Source: Choristoneura fumiferana (taxonomy: Eukaryota; Arthropoda; Insecta; Lepidoptera; Tortricidae). From it: 64,000 nt of DNA. The stretch covers positions 11,248,996-11,312,995 of the forward strand of contig NC_133493.1 of assembly GCF_025370935.1 (NCBI RefSeq), read 5' to 3'. This document shows, piece by piece, positions 19,180 to 32,020 of the stretch. The notes under the pieces were generated by a model. The model was given only the letters and a program-made list of their open reading frames with translations. It did not search any database and was not told where the DNA came from. The position numbers were made by a program, and so were the translations under genes. Position 1 is the first letter of the stretch. Each line of letters starts with the position of its first letter.

Positions 19180-19349
19180 TGATTTTAGAGAAGCTCGATA
19201 TTTCGGCACAGTTGCATGCGCCATGATCACGAGACGACTGGAGAATTGCGGGTACCTATGCTGGTATAACTGTCAGTCAAAAAAAACAACAACAACAACA
19301 ACAATAGCAACAGCAACTTTGCCGAAATATAGATCTTCTCTAAAATGAA
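19180..19349. mobile_element. Fold-back repeat with CGATATTTCGGC arms
   Basis: ATTTTAGAGAAGCTCGATAT and TTTCGGC at the left pair with GCCGAAATATAGATCTTC and TCTAAAAT at the right, around a centre containing an (AAC)n run. Probably a MITE; boundaries are approximate because no target duplication is clear. Confidence 0.55.
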
Positions 19350-19990
19350 GGTACGAGGTACGCGGAACAGAACCCGAATTTTAATCATAAAATGATGTAC
19401 CAGAGTCCAGCCGCACTTTTGGTATTAGATTTTTTTTTTAGGTAGGTACTCCAGTCCTGAAGGCTTTATTGTCTAATGTATTCGGAATCGTACCGAAACA
19501 AAATCGCGCCAGAACATTAGATAATTCGGTTACTCGTTGAATTGGTCATCTATATGTATAGATTGTGCAAACTTATTTTACGAAAGCCGCAAGCAAGGGT
19601 TGATATTGATAGTGAAGTCCGTCCTAATTCCAAAACCGGGTACGGCTTATGGACTAGCCTAAAAAAGCAGCCTAATATAAAGCTGCAATTTCTATATGCG
19701 ACTTACTATTTGAATAGTGCAAATACACCGAATTAAACCGTATGTCCGAGTATCGCCAGTATCTAGTAAGTATTAGAATCGGTACTCAAAATCGGCTTGA
19801 CTCGGCCCCTCACTAATTCTGGACCTAGCCTTTATGCGCACGCGCAGGGGTCGCGTGAAGGTTACTGTCAGGTGCGTTAAGGGCTCACTTGCCTAAAGGT
19901 AGAGTTATCTAATACTTAATACGCCAATTAAACTTCGAGGTTTCAACTTCTGCCAATTGGGAAGTTTCCTGATCAAAGTAATATAATTTT
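19350..19990. other. Non-coding spacer
   Basis: Single-copy in this window, between the gap side and copy B. No gene, TIR or tail was found. Confidence 0.4.
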
Positions 19991-20192
19991 ACTAGCTCCC
20001 GCGGCTTCGCCCGCATTAAAAATAGCTTACGATTCTCGTTACCATGGCAACGCAATACGCCTTAGAGTTTGGCTTGAAAAAAGTTAAAAAAGTTTACGAT
20101 AACAACGCCCTCTATTGATTGCAGACGAAGTTAACACCGTCACCGTTCTCAGAAGTGCACTCTATTTTTGTTTAAACTTAAAATATTATCCC
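19991..20192. mobile_element. Lepidopteran-type repeat end (CCCGCGGCTTCGCCCGC)
   Basis: ACTAGCTCCCGCGGCTTCGC followed by CCGC is a short sequence I associate with a very common lepidopteran element (possibly Helitron-like). A second instance is at 35505-35525. It abuts the start of copy B, so it may mark a breakpoint. Confidence 0.5.
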
Positions 20193-20460
20193 ACGAGAAC
20201 GCATTACCTACTGAGATATCAAGTATTCTATGTCTCAATGCAGATCTTTGTCTATGTGTATGCCAAGTTTCTTGCGTGATTGAGTAATAAACATCCAAAC
20301 ATCTTCATTTGTCAATCAGCTAGACTATTAAAAAACATTGAACACGTTTTTGTCAATCAACCAAAAAATTACAAAGATGAAGCGCTTCAAAGTTCGGGAA
20401 GGCTGTCCGTGTTTAAAATTGTCGCAGGACGTTAAACTTTCTTTATAATGCGTAAGATTA

Positions 20461-20672
20461 TACGTAAACTGCTTCAACTTTGCCCTCTGGCCCCAACATT
20501 GCCTGATTCGATTTAGAGTAAAGACTCTAAATCGAATAACTTAGCACCCTTTAGGTTTTAAAACTTATATCCCCCCGTAATAATAATTCCCGTGTAGATA
20601 AAAGTTTAAAACCTATAAGAGTGTTAAGTTATCGACTCTAAATCAACTCAGGCAATGTTGGGGCCAGAGGGC
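20461..20672. mobile_element. Fold-back MITE, copy B, right arm truncated
   Basis: Counterpart of 305-525. The right arm stops at GGGGCCAGAGGGC, losing the terminal section that copy A retains, and the left arm has an extra TTTAGAGTAAAGACTCTAAA inversion-like patch. Confidence 0.8.
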
Positions 20673-20952
20673 CCATTTTTCCATTTACCCTTAAAATCGT
20701 GTACACCATACTCAGTTACGTCTTAATTAAATTGACCATGTTTTTATACCTAAACAAGAAATAACTCGCCCGCACCGTTTTCCTATGCGTACATTTACAC
20801 TTTACATTTTAGATTTATGTTAAGTTAAACTTTAAATGGTATTACATCAAACCGCTGTAGTGTGAGTAGTTTACTAACTAACCGCTTTAAAGTAGCTTTT
20901 ACATTAAACATTTACTTAGCTCGGGCGAGTAATGGTCCACTATTTATTTATT

Positions 20953-21560
20953 GACGACCGGATGGCCAATTGGTTAGAGAAGCTTGAGGTCCCGGGTTCG
21001 ATTCCCGGCCTGGGCAGATATTTGTATGGAATGTTTGTTCTCGGGTCTTAGGTGTTTAATATTTAGATTATGTATTTATTTAGATTATGGATTATGTATT
21101 GTATCTATACCGGGTGTGGCCTGTAATATGAGCAAATAATTAAAACATAGATCATACTCCTCAAACTGAAGAACATTAGTTCAGCGACTTTTAAAAATAG
21201 TTAGTTTTTCATTTTTTTACACTTTAAAGTTTATTCGAAGAAGCAATGTAAAGCAAAATGCTTGATGTTTGTAGCGTGACAGGCGACGTCAGTTGTGTTC
21301 TAGGATGGCGTACATTGATAGCAGTATTTAATTTGTATGAAAAAAGGAAAATTCAAAGACTCCATTATTTATTTTAAAAGTCGCTGAACTAATGTTGTTT
21401 AGTTTGACGAGGACGATCTATGTTTTAATTTTTTGCAGGTATTACAGGCCACACCCGGTATAAGTATGTTTATCCGTTGCCTATTATCCCTAGAACAAGC
21501 TTTGCATAGTGTGAGACTAGGTCAATTTAGTGTCAAGTGTCCCATGATATTGAATATTTA
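20953..21560 (+). mobile_element. Family-2 SINE with nested MITE, copy B
   Basis: Same arrangement as 810-1400: tRNA-like head, SINE body, TA-flanked MITE (21110-21458), and body resumed. A short direct duplication of TTTAGATTATG/GATTATG-type sequence has been added before the MITE compared with copy A. Confidence 0.78.
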
Positions 21561-21599
21561 AAAAAACATGCAAATAAGTTTGAAGTAGGTTGTAAAAAA

Positions 21600-21913
21600 G
21601 CCGTGGTGGCCTAGTGGTTTGACCTATCGCCTCTCAAGCAGAGGGTCGTGGGTTCAAACCCCGGCTCGCACCACTGATTTTTTCGAAATTCATGTGCGGA
21701 ATTACATTTGAAATTTACCACGAGCTGTGCGGTGAAGGAAAACATCGTGAGGAAACCTGCACAAATCTGCGAAGCAATTCAATGGTGTGTGTGAAGTTCC
21801 CAATCCGCACTGGGCCCGCGTGGGAACTATGGCCCAAGCCCTCTTGTTCTGAGAGGAGGCCTGTGCCCTGCAGTGGGACGTATATAGGCTGGGATGATGA
21901 TGATGATGATGAG
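21600..21913 (+). mobile_element. Family-1 SINE, copy B
   Basis: Counterpart of 1440-1741, slightly longer: it retains CATGTGCGGAATTACAT after the head, deleted in copy A. Pol III boxes are unchanged. Ends in (GAT)n. Confidence 0.8.
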
Positions 21914-22904
21914 GTTGTAAGAAACAGTTTCAGTTTTTCGTGGTTCACCCTATTTGATATATACCAAAATTCCAAGGTTCCAATAAATTTTCGACGTAAT
22001 TGGACAGGCTTCCCCTCTAGCACGGAATAGATAATAGGTAGTACAAGTACCACTAGGTATATTGATGATATCGCGAGAGTTGCACGTAACCGGTGGATGC
22101 AAGTGGCAAGTTGTACAGTCAGCAGCAGATGTGGATGAGCAGTTACGGTGTTCAAAACGCAAAGACTACTGCTAAGATAATAAAGTGTGTAGATTTTTAG
22201 CACCACAACTGCTCATCTACCTCCGCTGCTACATGATGACGATGATGATGATGATGAATAATGTTGGTAGGATGAGTAAACTCACAAATTTCTGGAATAG
22301 ATAATACTAAGTCTAATACTAAGTCATGAACACATAGGTACGAATATAACAGGTTCGGGCTGAAGAACAGCGCTGAAGTGTCAGTCTGAAGACAGACACT
22401 CAGCATTATGCTGATGCCCGAACCATTTGCCGCAATTTCATGGGTCGAGTAGCATGCAGGGATACTTTTAGGTTAAGGCCGGATTTTTATTAAAGTTTAT
22501 TAACCCTTTCAATAACAACATTAGAAATCAGGTCTCACGAACTTCTATAGAACCCGCATATAGTTAGTAAGTTAACTTAATTTTTAGAGTAGGTACCCTT
22601 CTTGTGTAATATGTATTATATACCTACCTAATTGTTGGCAATAAACTCATTTTCTTTCTTTCTTTCAATATTTGCTTTAGTAGCTAATGACGCAAAATAC
22701 CAAAGCAAACGTTTAGAATCCTACGAAATACAGAAACAAACAAATCAAGTGTCAGAATAAATTTAATTTACAAAGAATCATAATCCCTCGGAAAGCGTTA
22801 CTGTTTATTAATGTTGGTGTATCTCGCTTTTATCAGGTATTGATGCAACATGGGAAATTTGGAACGATTCATTCGTTGAGTTACGTATGTACTGTATGGA
22901 GGGC

Positions 22905-23150
22905 AAACGAGCAAGTGGGTCTCCTGATGGTAAGAGATCACCACCGCCCATAAACATCTGCAGCACCAGGGGTATTGCAGATGCGTTGCCAACCTAGAGG
23001 CCTAAGACGGGATACCTTAAGTGCCAGTAATTTCACCGGCTGTCTTACTCTCCACGCCGAAACACAACAGTGCAAGCGCTGCTGCTTCACGGCAGGATTA
23101 GCGAGCAAGATAGTGGTAGCAATCCGGGCGGACCTTGCTCAAGGCCTTGA
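22905..23150 (+). repeat. Dispersed repeat, family L, copy B
   Basis: Counterpart of 2705-2940 with a more complete left side (GGGCAAACGAGCAAGTGGG precedes the shared block). It ends at the TTAA into which the 2.49-kb element inserted. Confidence 0.65.
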
Positions 23151-24402
23151 TTAAGAGGATTGTGTAGCTATAAATTTTCATACAAAAAGCGATAACGTTT
23201 TTCGCCCCTTAAATGTTGTCCAATTTTAATAATTTTTGTATATGTTGTAGATATAATAAAAAACTAAGGCCGTACGTTTTCATTTTAAAGAAATATTGTT
23301 TAAAACAAAAGTTACAAGCATCTAAATATCTATATTTTTGGCTAGAAAATTACCTCGGACGTTTTAATTTTTTTAATTTTAACCAAACTGAATTAATAAA
23401 AAAGAAAAACGTACAGCCCTAGATTAAGATGTACTGATTCGAATGACATCAAAATCGTCTCATTTTGTGAAAGTTTAAGGGGGGGGAAACGTTATCGCCC
23501 GAAACAATGTTTCAGAAGGAAATAGTAGGCAATCGCCTCCAGGACTCTCTCTATCGCACGATGCGGGTCGGGGGCAGGGGTATTGTAGTGATGTCAGAGG
23601 TGATATCGATATTATTATAGCCTAGGGTGGAGAAAGTAATATCGATATATCGATCGATACCGACAGGTTTATCAGGAAATAAAACACTATCGTGAAAAGT
23701 GCCTCCGAATAAGTTTATTGATTATTTTATTGTTTTATTTTAGAGTCTTCAGTGTTTTATATCTCTTGTATTTTGGTCGAGTACCTTTGGTAGCGAAATT
23801 GACTAGCCTTTATTTTGTTTGAGCCAAAATTATAATACAACTGGCACGGTCGATAAAACTGGAATCGTATTTGAGTGCCGTATAAGTTACGCGCGTGAGA
23901 TTTAAGAGAGAGAAGATCTACGAGCTATACGGTACAGCGTTTATTTTTTGCCTTCTAATAAGCCGAGGACCCAAGCCAATAGGCGACTATTTTGCTACAC
24001 ACTTACATACAATTACAATACGTGAGCTATTAGAAAACCCTTCGGGATTCGGGGGAAATCGGAAGGATTCGTTAGTAAAAAATGACAATTGTCTTTTTGA
24101 CTCAGTAGCAATCCATCACGCGTAGAGTGCACTCGTTGTGTTCATTGATTTATATAGAGCAGTTAAAACCACCACTTACATATATTTATTTAGGTAGTTT
24201 GTTATTTTTCGGAAATTGATTTCCATGGTGAGTCAATTTAAGCAGGGTATTTCTGTAAATAGCCAATCACTGGAAATTGTTTACAATGTATTTATAAATA
24301 TTTTTCTCAAAAATGTCCGTAAAAGTTGACATTATTCTTTACATATCAGAAGGTGAAGTGCATAGTTTACGGTCAGCGAAAAATTAAAAAGTTAAAAAGA
24401 TT

Positions 24403-24449
24403 GCAGGCGCGCTAGCTCGACAATAATGAATTAGCGCGCCTGCAATCAG
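24403..24449. repeat. Perfect 16-base inverted repeat inside the TTAA element
   Basis: GATTGCAGGCGCGCTA and TAGCGCGCCTGCAATC flank a 15-base centre. The arms are GC-rich in an AT-rich setting and would form a stable hairpin in RNA or a cruciform in DNA. A looser inverted pair (AGCAATTGCTGGC against GCCAGCAATTGC) lies at about 24757-24833. Confidence 0.8.
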
Positions 24450-25429
24450 TCACATTTTTTTTTAAGTTAAAAAGGCCATGGAAATGTTGGCACAAGTCGT
24501 ATACAGTCAAGTCTAATGGCCGGTATCAGAAATTTTGTTGGAACTCCGGACCTTTTCCTATTGGGTCTGAAATTGCTTGTGGTGTTTTCAGTGGAAAAGT
24601 ACACCTGCAGTTTATTTTTAATGAAAAAAGGCGGGAAAGCATAACAAAAAAATTGGAATAAAATAAAATTTTATAATATATTTTGAGAAAAAGTTTATTC
24701 TATTTCAGAATTTTTCACCATTTTTGAGAAAAGCTTTATATTAGTCTCGGCTGGAATAGCAATTGCTGGCTTCGTATTAGTTAAACGGACTCGCAAGCTC
24801 GTCCGTTTAATACTCATACTCAGCCAGCAATTGCCTACTTCCAGGCCACGACAATAATCTACTATTGTATACAAGTTGAAAGTTTTAAGAAAAAAGTTGG
24901 TCGTAAATATTTTAATAATGTGCAAGACCAAGTTATAGAAGCAACGGGGATTTCGTAAAGTACATTAAAAAAAATATAAAACGAAAGAAAACCAAAAAAT
25001 TCATTTGACGTGCCCAAGAGAAGTAGATACAGTATAACAACAGCTCTATATACTTCCAAATAAAAGTAGTGTGTGGAGGCGGGGTGTTCTCAATTTAAAT
25101 TGACGATGGAAGAATTCGAAAATGGTGATTTTGTTTTATTTGTATAATGACAAAAAGTCATATTGTATTAAAATTTGAAAAAGATAATAACTTTTTACGG
25201 TAACTTAGAAAAGTTTCGCAAGTTGATAACAGAACAGAAACGCATATTATCACGATCGCGTGTTATCGTCTTTACCCGAAGCATGCTTCTAAAATACGAA
25301 GGTTTTTTTAAGAGCTCACGGAATGTACTTGGCCGTTAGCCTCTTGTGACTTAAAAGAAAGGTATGTGGTGTTGCGATTTCGAGTTTCCACTCTAGTAGG
25401 TAGGCGAATAAATAATAGTTAAAAAAGCG

Positions 25430-25640
25430 CGGCTGCCGGTCGGTCAGTCAGTGTGCGCCGCGCGCAGCTATCGCGCCCCCCCCCTCGCCCGCGCGTCCCC
25501 CGCTGCTGCTGTCGCAGTGTGCGTGAGAGTTTGCGCATGTTGTGTTTGTGTTGTTGACGCCAGGAGTGAGGCAGCTCGCCGTGAAACAGATATAAATTTT
25601 AAGAATACCAACTCGCGTCGCGTATCGGCACTACACAATC
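25430..25640 (+). promoter_or_regulatory. Possible promoter or 5' exon in the TTAA element
   Basis: An AT-rich stretch gives way to GGTCGGTCAGTCAGTGTGCG, which contains overlapping TCAGT initiator-like motifs, and then to about 120 bases of very GC-rich DNA with a C8 run. This is how many insect genes begin. An open frame from 25451 continues across the right terminal repeat into flanking DNA, so it is not itself a real protein. It may be a captured host first exon or the element's own promoter. Confidence 0.3.
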
Positions 25641-25832
25641 CTCTTAAAGATGCGGGTGGAGATCCTATGTACGTGATGATGATGAAAATACAAGAATTTC
25701 TCGTTTAAAGACTACTAAAGACAAGGTATAAGATAGAGTAGTAAGGATCATTGGTAGCGGCAATATAAATACACGTTATGCAAAAATAGGGAATATTACA
25801 CCAATTTTCTGCCGTCAGAGTGCAGCACTAGT

Positions 25833-26142
25833 CATCATCATCATCATCCCAGCCTATATACGTCCCACTGCTGGGCACAGGCCTCCTCTCAGAACAAGAG
25901 GGCTTGGGCCATAGTTCCCACGCGGGCCCAGTGCGGATTGGGAACTTCGCACGCACCATTGAATCGCTTCGCAGGTTTGTGCAGGCTTCCTCACGATGTT
26001 TTCCTTCACCGCAAAGCTCGTGGTAAATTTAAAATGTAATTCCGCACATGAATTTCGAAAAACTCAGAGGTGCGAGCCGGGGTTCGAACCCACGACCCTC
26101 TGCTTGAGAGGCGATAGGTCAAACCACTAGGCCACCACGGCT
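25833..26142 (-). mobile_element. Family-1 SINE, minus strand, with target duplication
   Basis: Counterpart of 3130-3435. The target duplication GCAGCACTAGT is present at 25822-25832 and 26148-26158, the clearest in-window proof that this SINE transposes by target-primed insertion. A few bases (CACG) sit between the head and the right duplication. Confidence 0.88.
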
Positions 26143-26159
26143 TCACGGCAGCACTAGTA

Positions 26160-29100
26160 GAAACCGTAAACGGTTTATTGAGTATCCTAAATGTCCATAG
26201 GATGCCTTATTATCATATTATATCAATTAAATTCTTGGAAATATAGCTCTAAATCGTTTATGTAAATTATCATGTTATTTTGTTACTAATAAATATGTCA
26301 TGATTTCTATAAGTACTAAATTCTCTTTGGTCATGATCCGTCATGGCGACAAAAATATAAAGGAACTAAATTCAAATTCAAATTTAGATAGTTTATTCAG
26401 TAAATAGGCACTTTTACACGTAATTTTTTGAAGACCATCATTGCCAAGAAGAATGCGCAGCGAGAAACTTGGCAGAAAGTCATTTTTTCATAATAATATA
26501 ATTACAAATAAAATACTTAAAAACTATATTATACAATTAAAGAAAAAAAGAATACAAAAAAATAATAATAAAAATACAGGGATATATGGGGTCCCTGAGT
26601 TACAATACTAAACACTAACTATAATATCTAAACTATATCTACGTTCAGTGAGTCTAGAATGCTAGACAACTAGAAACTTAGTTCTGAAATATACATTTCA
26701 GGTCAAGTAACCATTAAGCTTTTGGATTTTGGATTTTGAAGGCAAGTTCACGTCTGCCGCCCCCAAAGTTAGCTCAAGTAACGTTGTCATGGCGATTTGC
26801 GCTAGTGTCGCCCCCTGCGCAGAGCTTTGCCTGATATGCCCTATTTCAGCTGTATTACTTAATTTATATCTATTTACGGTTTTTACAGCTCTGTGATGGA
26901 AAGACACACGGACAGTGTCGCGTAGAGTTCCATTGTTACCCTTCCCAGGAAATATTCGACGAAACTGGCTGAAATTTTGACATAATAATTGTCTATGTTT
27001 TTATGATTTTATCCGGTATAGCTAAAGTCCAACCAGCCAGTACCGTCTGTGTACCAACCAACGTTTATAAAGCATTCGTTCCGTAATGAATCTTCATTAG
27101 CGGCCATTAAGCCGCGTCCACACGAGCGTCGTCACGCTCGCTGACTGCGTGAAGGTCGCCGTCTCAAAGAACATATATAACGGGAGCTAGCACTAAATAC
27201 ACGCTGCCAGGATTAGTGTAAAGCAGTAAAGACAGCTAAAATCAACTCCTGTTGTAAGTACTTTTTGACTGTCATGCCTCTATTTATAGCTGTCATTATT
27301 AGCTTTTGGAATAAATTCGTAACAGTCACGGACTTAACTACATCTTAAATTGAGATGTTTCACTAATCACAAGAACATCATCATCGTAAGGTATCAGTCC
27401 ACTACGGACATAGCTACTTAAGGCCTACGCTAGCTGACGCGGTTTGGACGGAGCGAATGGACGCCTATTAAAAAATAGTATCATCATCATCATCAGCCTA
27501 CAGCAGTCCACTGCTGGACGTAGGCCTCTTCCATGGCGCGCCACAACACTGTCTTCAGCCCCTCGCATTCATCCGCCGCCAGCGACCCTCTTAAGGTCGC
27601 CTTGTAAGGTAAAAAACAGTATGAGCAATGCTAAATGCACGCGTATTTTTGTAACTTGGGCTTTTGGAAATTTGGTAGGTATACATAGCTGGACGTCAGG
27701 CTTATTATCGCGATTTTCCTACAGGATCAAAACGTGTTTAAAATAGTTACTAGATACTATTCGAAAAGAGATGAGGTGGGATATGTGGGGTGGTAAGACA
27801 AATTGACACAACCATCTGTTGAAAAATTCCGGGTCAATTTTGAAATTTTTTTTGTGGTTATGATTAATTGCGTTAATAAAAGTGAGTTTAGGAGATTTGT
27901 TCTTAACATCTAAGTTCTTTATTCTGTGAGTATAAAGAATTTATACATACTTAGATTACTTCAAAGGTCCAGCTTTCATGTCTAAATGTTCTTTAACACA
28001 TTCTAAACTATAACAGATGCCACCAGTTTCAAGTAATACAAAAGAAACTCGACCTCAATACGCTTCCTATCAATGAAAGTATTAAAATTTTACGCGCCGA
28101 TTCTTCCGAAAAAACAAACAAACACTTCTTCGATTGTTCCTATTTCAGTTGCATACCGCGACCGCGGCGACTGCTCGTGTGTAAGACGCTTTAATTATTT
28201 AAAAATCGAATTTCGAACTTTGGAACGTTGCGATTTGAAGTTTTTCTACTTTTCTATTTGTAGTGTGCCAGTGATATTGTGTGTTTCGAATGCCCGAAGG
28301 AAATTCTAATAAAATAAGGTATTTATAAAAAGTACGATTATTTTGTGACGATTAGATAAAAATCGTAGGTACAATTTTTCTTTTAGGTTATTTATCGATG
28401 AAATCTAGATTAGTTTGGAAGTCTGCGCATTTTTATTCTTCGTTGCCTAAACAAATGTATAACAAGTTTAATTAAATAGTGACTAGAAAAAGAACACAAT
28501 AGAAAATATTACCCCAATTGAAAGTACCTATTATTTTATTGTTTATTTTGTTAGTACAGTCTTATTATTTGTAGCTAGGTACTTATTTTATTCTTTAGGT
28601 ATTATAAATATACTTACATAACCTTTTATCGCCGTTATATCTTATCCATATTATTTACAAGCTTTTATATAATTTGCCCCGTTTGTTGTTGTTGTTGTTT
28701 TCTTTTGGGTGCAATCTTGCAAGTTCATTTGGACCCACTTCCAGTGGTCGTATTGACTTACAATTAGTATAAAAGTACATATTAATGTTAGTTGGATGAT
28801 GCAAGTAGGTACAATCAATGAAAAGTACGTTCAGCAAAAAAAAGCTTGTAAGTATTAAAAATTAAAATTTTAACAGAAATTTATTATAAACCATCGTTTT
28901 ATTGATTGCCTCCGCAAATTAAGTGTTCAATTGCATTTTTAATAGTTTATTTAAGGCCGTCAGAACATCAAGCCTTAGTCGCTTTTTATTTAAAAGAATA
29001 AAATTCTAATTACAAATTAATAATAATAATAATATTTATTTAAAAACTCAAGGCTACGTATTAACAAAATAACAATATTTAAATAAATATTCTGATTTTA

Positions 29101-29815
29101 TTCAAGAATCGGCTAAATCAATGGAGTAATTGAACTTGACAGAAAAAAAATATTACAATATTCATTTAATACAATAATCAAAAAATAAAGGAATAATCAA
29201 ATTACAAACAGGTACTACTAATCCACAACAAGTTACGTCAAATTACTTAAACTATAAACAAGAAAATAATTTAAAAGTACTTCTATTGAACTTTAAATTC
29301 GCGCGAATTTGTGTTCCCGTTTATCTGTGTTTTGCTTGTAGGTATATTCAAAGTTAAGTGTAAAAGTACTTATTTATTTATAAGTTATAACATGATTCAC
29401 TAATCGTGTTGTATTGGTGTCAAAACTCTCAAGAAAGCTTAACGTCAAAGTGACAGCTGTCAACGTCTGAATTACCTTGTATCTGTTGCATTTAAATAAT
29501 GCTATTTAGGGAACAAGTTCAATCAACATAGCTTAGGATAGTAATACTTTACTTTGACATTTAGACATGACCAATTTAACTATACTAATATGAAGGGACA
29601 ATATCACAGAACTTATTTAAATTATTACTACGAGCCGTTGTTATTTTAATTTGTTAGTTCAATGATATGATAAAATGCTTATTTTTAGGTATATTGTCGT
29701 TTCATGACACTCGAGGTTTTTTTAGTAAAAATTAAAAGTTTTTTGTATGGGAAACAGTAAAACCGACACGCAATTTATCTATATATGTATTTCTATCCGT
29801 TGTCTAGCATCCAAA
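26160..29815. other. Non-coding stretch of copy B
   Basis: Counterpart of 3436-7030, containing the minus-strand RTE 3' end (27480-27605), an (AAT)n run near 29023 and the TGACAGCTGTCA palindrome near 29453. Nothing coding. Confidence 0.5.
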
Positions 29816-29818
29816 ATA

Positions 29819-29926
29819 CAGTCACCAGCACCAATATCTGACACAACAAGCGTATTCCTAGGGCCGGAAGGACGTGTCAGATATTTTTGCACGCTCCGCT
29901 GTGGCAGATATTAATGCTGGTGACTG
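29819..29926. mobile_element. TA-flanked MITE, copy B
   Basis: Counterpart of 7035-7165, internally deleted. Terminal repeats and TA flanks are intact. Confidence 0.83.
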
Positions 29927-30928
29927 TACCTACAAGCTTTGCTTAGTTTGGTGCTAGGTCGATTGGTGTAATTTGTCGTAAGATATTTTTATTACTTTTT
30001 AAATACAAACATTCTACTTCTCTTTATAAATCAATTTAATGACACGTTACATAGTTAGATATTTGGAATAATACTTAAGACACCTACGTACTTTTAATCG
30101 TGAGGTACTCACGGGATTGGGATTTACACATTAAATCCCAAAATCCCAACTGCTGAGTTTAGAGGCATTTTCCAAATGTGCACCCGGATAGCACATATTT
30201 CAACCACATCCGCCTTTTAATTCAGTTAAATATAATTCCTAACATTATCACTTTAAGGTTGTAATTGGATTGATGAAAAAGCAAAACATAGGACTATGTT
30301 TCGCGGTACGTTTCGCACGGAAGTACGTACCTTTCACTGGTCTTAACTATCTTTTTAAAATGATTGCATCGAAACATGGCGGAAACTAGTGCTGCTGTTA
30401 AACTTGGGAACTCAAAGTATTTATTTTGCCCCCTTAAGGCAAATATATGTCTGTGCTTCTGTGTGTCTGTCTGTGGCACCGGAGCTCTTAAACAGCTGAA
30501 CTGATTTTGATAAAACTTGTCTAAGAACCATCGCTAGAAAACCTGCTTTCAAATAAAAAACCGTTTTCGAATCGGTCCACCCGTTTAAGAGCTACGGTGC
30601 CACAGACAGACACACAGAAACACAGACACATATAGCGGTCAAACTTATACGGGGGTTAAAAATAAAATTAAGTTATTTATACCATTGTATAGCTAAAGTA
30701 CTTAGAAAAATTCCCAGACGCGCTGACGTTTGCGATCGTACTCGTATCCACCATCTCTTTCTACCCTCGTCTTGCCACCTTATGCCGTGTGTGAGAAAGA
30801 AGTGGTGAAACCGATTGTGATTCCAAATGTGTTAGATAATAAGAACTCTGTTATATTTATGGTTCTTACCTTCAAGTTTATAATAATAAAAAAATACACG
30901 CTGTAAAATAAGAAAATCCGATGAAGTA

Positions 30929-31060
30929 CAGTCGAGTTCATAAACCTGTGAGCAAAAATTTGATCAAAAATATCTGAACACGTCTCTATTGTTCACGGCG
31001 TAGAAGCGTGTTCAGATATTTTTGATCAAATTTTTGCTTACATGTTTATGAACTCGACTG
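30929..31060. mobile_element. TA-flanked long-arm MITE, copy B
   Basis: Counterpart of 14558-14689, with matching terminal repeats and loop. Confidence 0.88.
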
Positions 31061-31763
31061 TACCATAAATAAAATAGCAACAAGTGTTAATTCAAACTAA
31101 CAACAAAAACATCTGCTGAAATATTTTTCATTTATTAAAAGACGCCTTGCACCATGTTTGCTAATGTCGTCCGAAATTCGAAACAAAAGATCGGTTTTCT
31201 TTCTCATTTGCATCTTCAGAAGAAAACCGAGGAATCCCGAGCGTACAAACTTCGATTTGGGTCATTTGCAGAAAATTATGCACCTATCAAGTGTCCCAAA
31301 CTTTCTTTTATATAAAAAAAAATATTTCTCAGGTGCGTTACGTTCATAGAAATAAAAAAAAACATACTCAAATGAAACGAAATTGAGATGGATATTTTGG
31401 ACATCTTGATGTCTCGAAATTTTGTTAAGAAAAATATTTCTCAGTTGCGTTATATTCATGAATATAAATGAAAAAAACATTCATACAAAAATGTAACGAA
31501 CTGAGATGGAAAATTAGGGACATATTTTTTCTTGTGAGGTTCGAAAGTAAAAACGATTCTGAGTAAGATAAGCATAAAAAAAACAATTTTCTGAAAAAAA
31601 AACGACAGGTGCACATTTTCTGCAAATGACCCATTTGATAAACTTTTCCTTTGTTTTCGCCGATTAAAAACTATTCTGCGAGCAATTAATCAGCGGCGTC
31701 GCTTGCGCATGACAGGGACGATTGATCGCGTGACACACAGCACATAACCGGTGTACACATCCA

Positions 31764-31975
31764 GTGAATAATGCTTTTCCGTCGTATTTTGTCGAAAACG
31801 TTCGTATATGTGCTTTCTCAATTAGGTTCAGTAAACTTCAGCAAGCTAGTTGAGATAGCATGATAAATACGAACTTTACCGACAAAATACGATTTGGCTT
31901 ACATCTTCTCCTTAAAAATTTGAGGACATTTCCTTTGTTTTATATTCGCATGTATAATATGTATTATGGTTATAT

Positions 31976-32020
<45 letters not shown>

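Larger units (their letters stand above)
23155..25643. mobile_element. TTAA-flanked piggyBac-type element, copy B only
   Basis: Thirteen-base perfect inverted repeats, GAGGATTGTGTAG and CTACACAATCCTC, are bounded by TTAA at 23151-23154 and 25644-25647. Copy A has the uninterrupted site (GATTAAAGCTGCGGG near 2937), giving direct filled/empty evidence for a 4-base TTAA duplication, the hallmark of piggyBac. No transposase frame is recognisable in the 2489 bases, so it is probably non-autonomous. The interior holds a perfect 16-base inverted repeat (24403-24449) and a GC-rich right end with a promoter-like GGTCGGTCAGTCAGTGTG. Confidence 0.85.
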
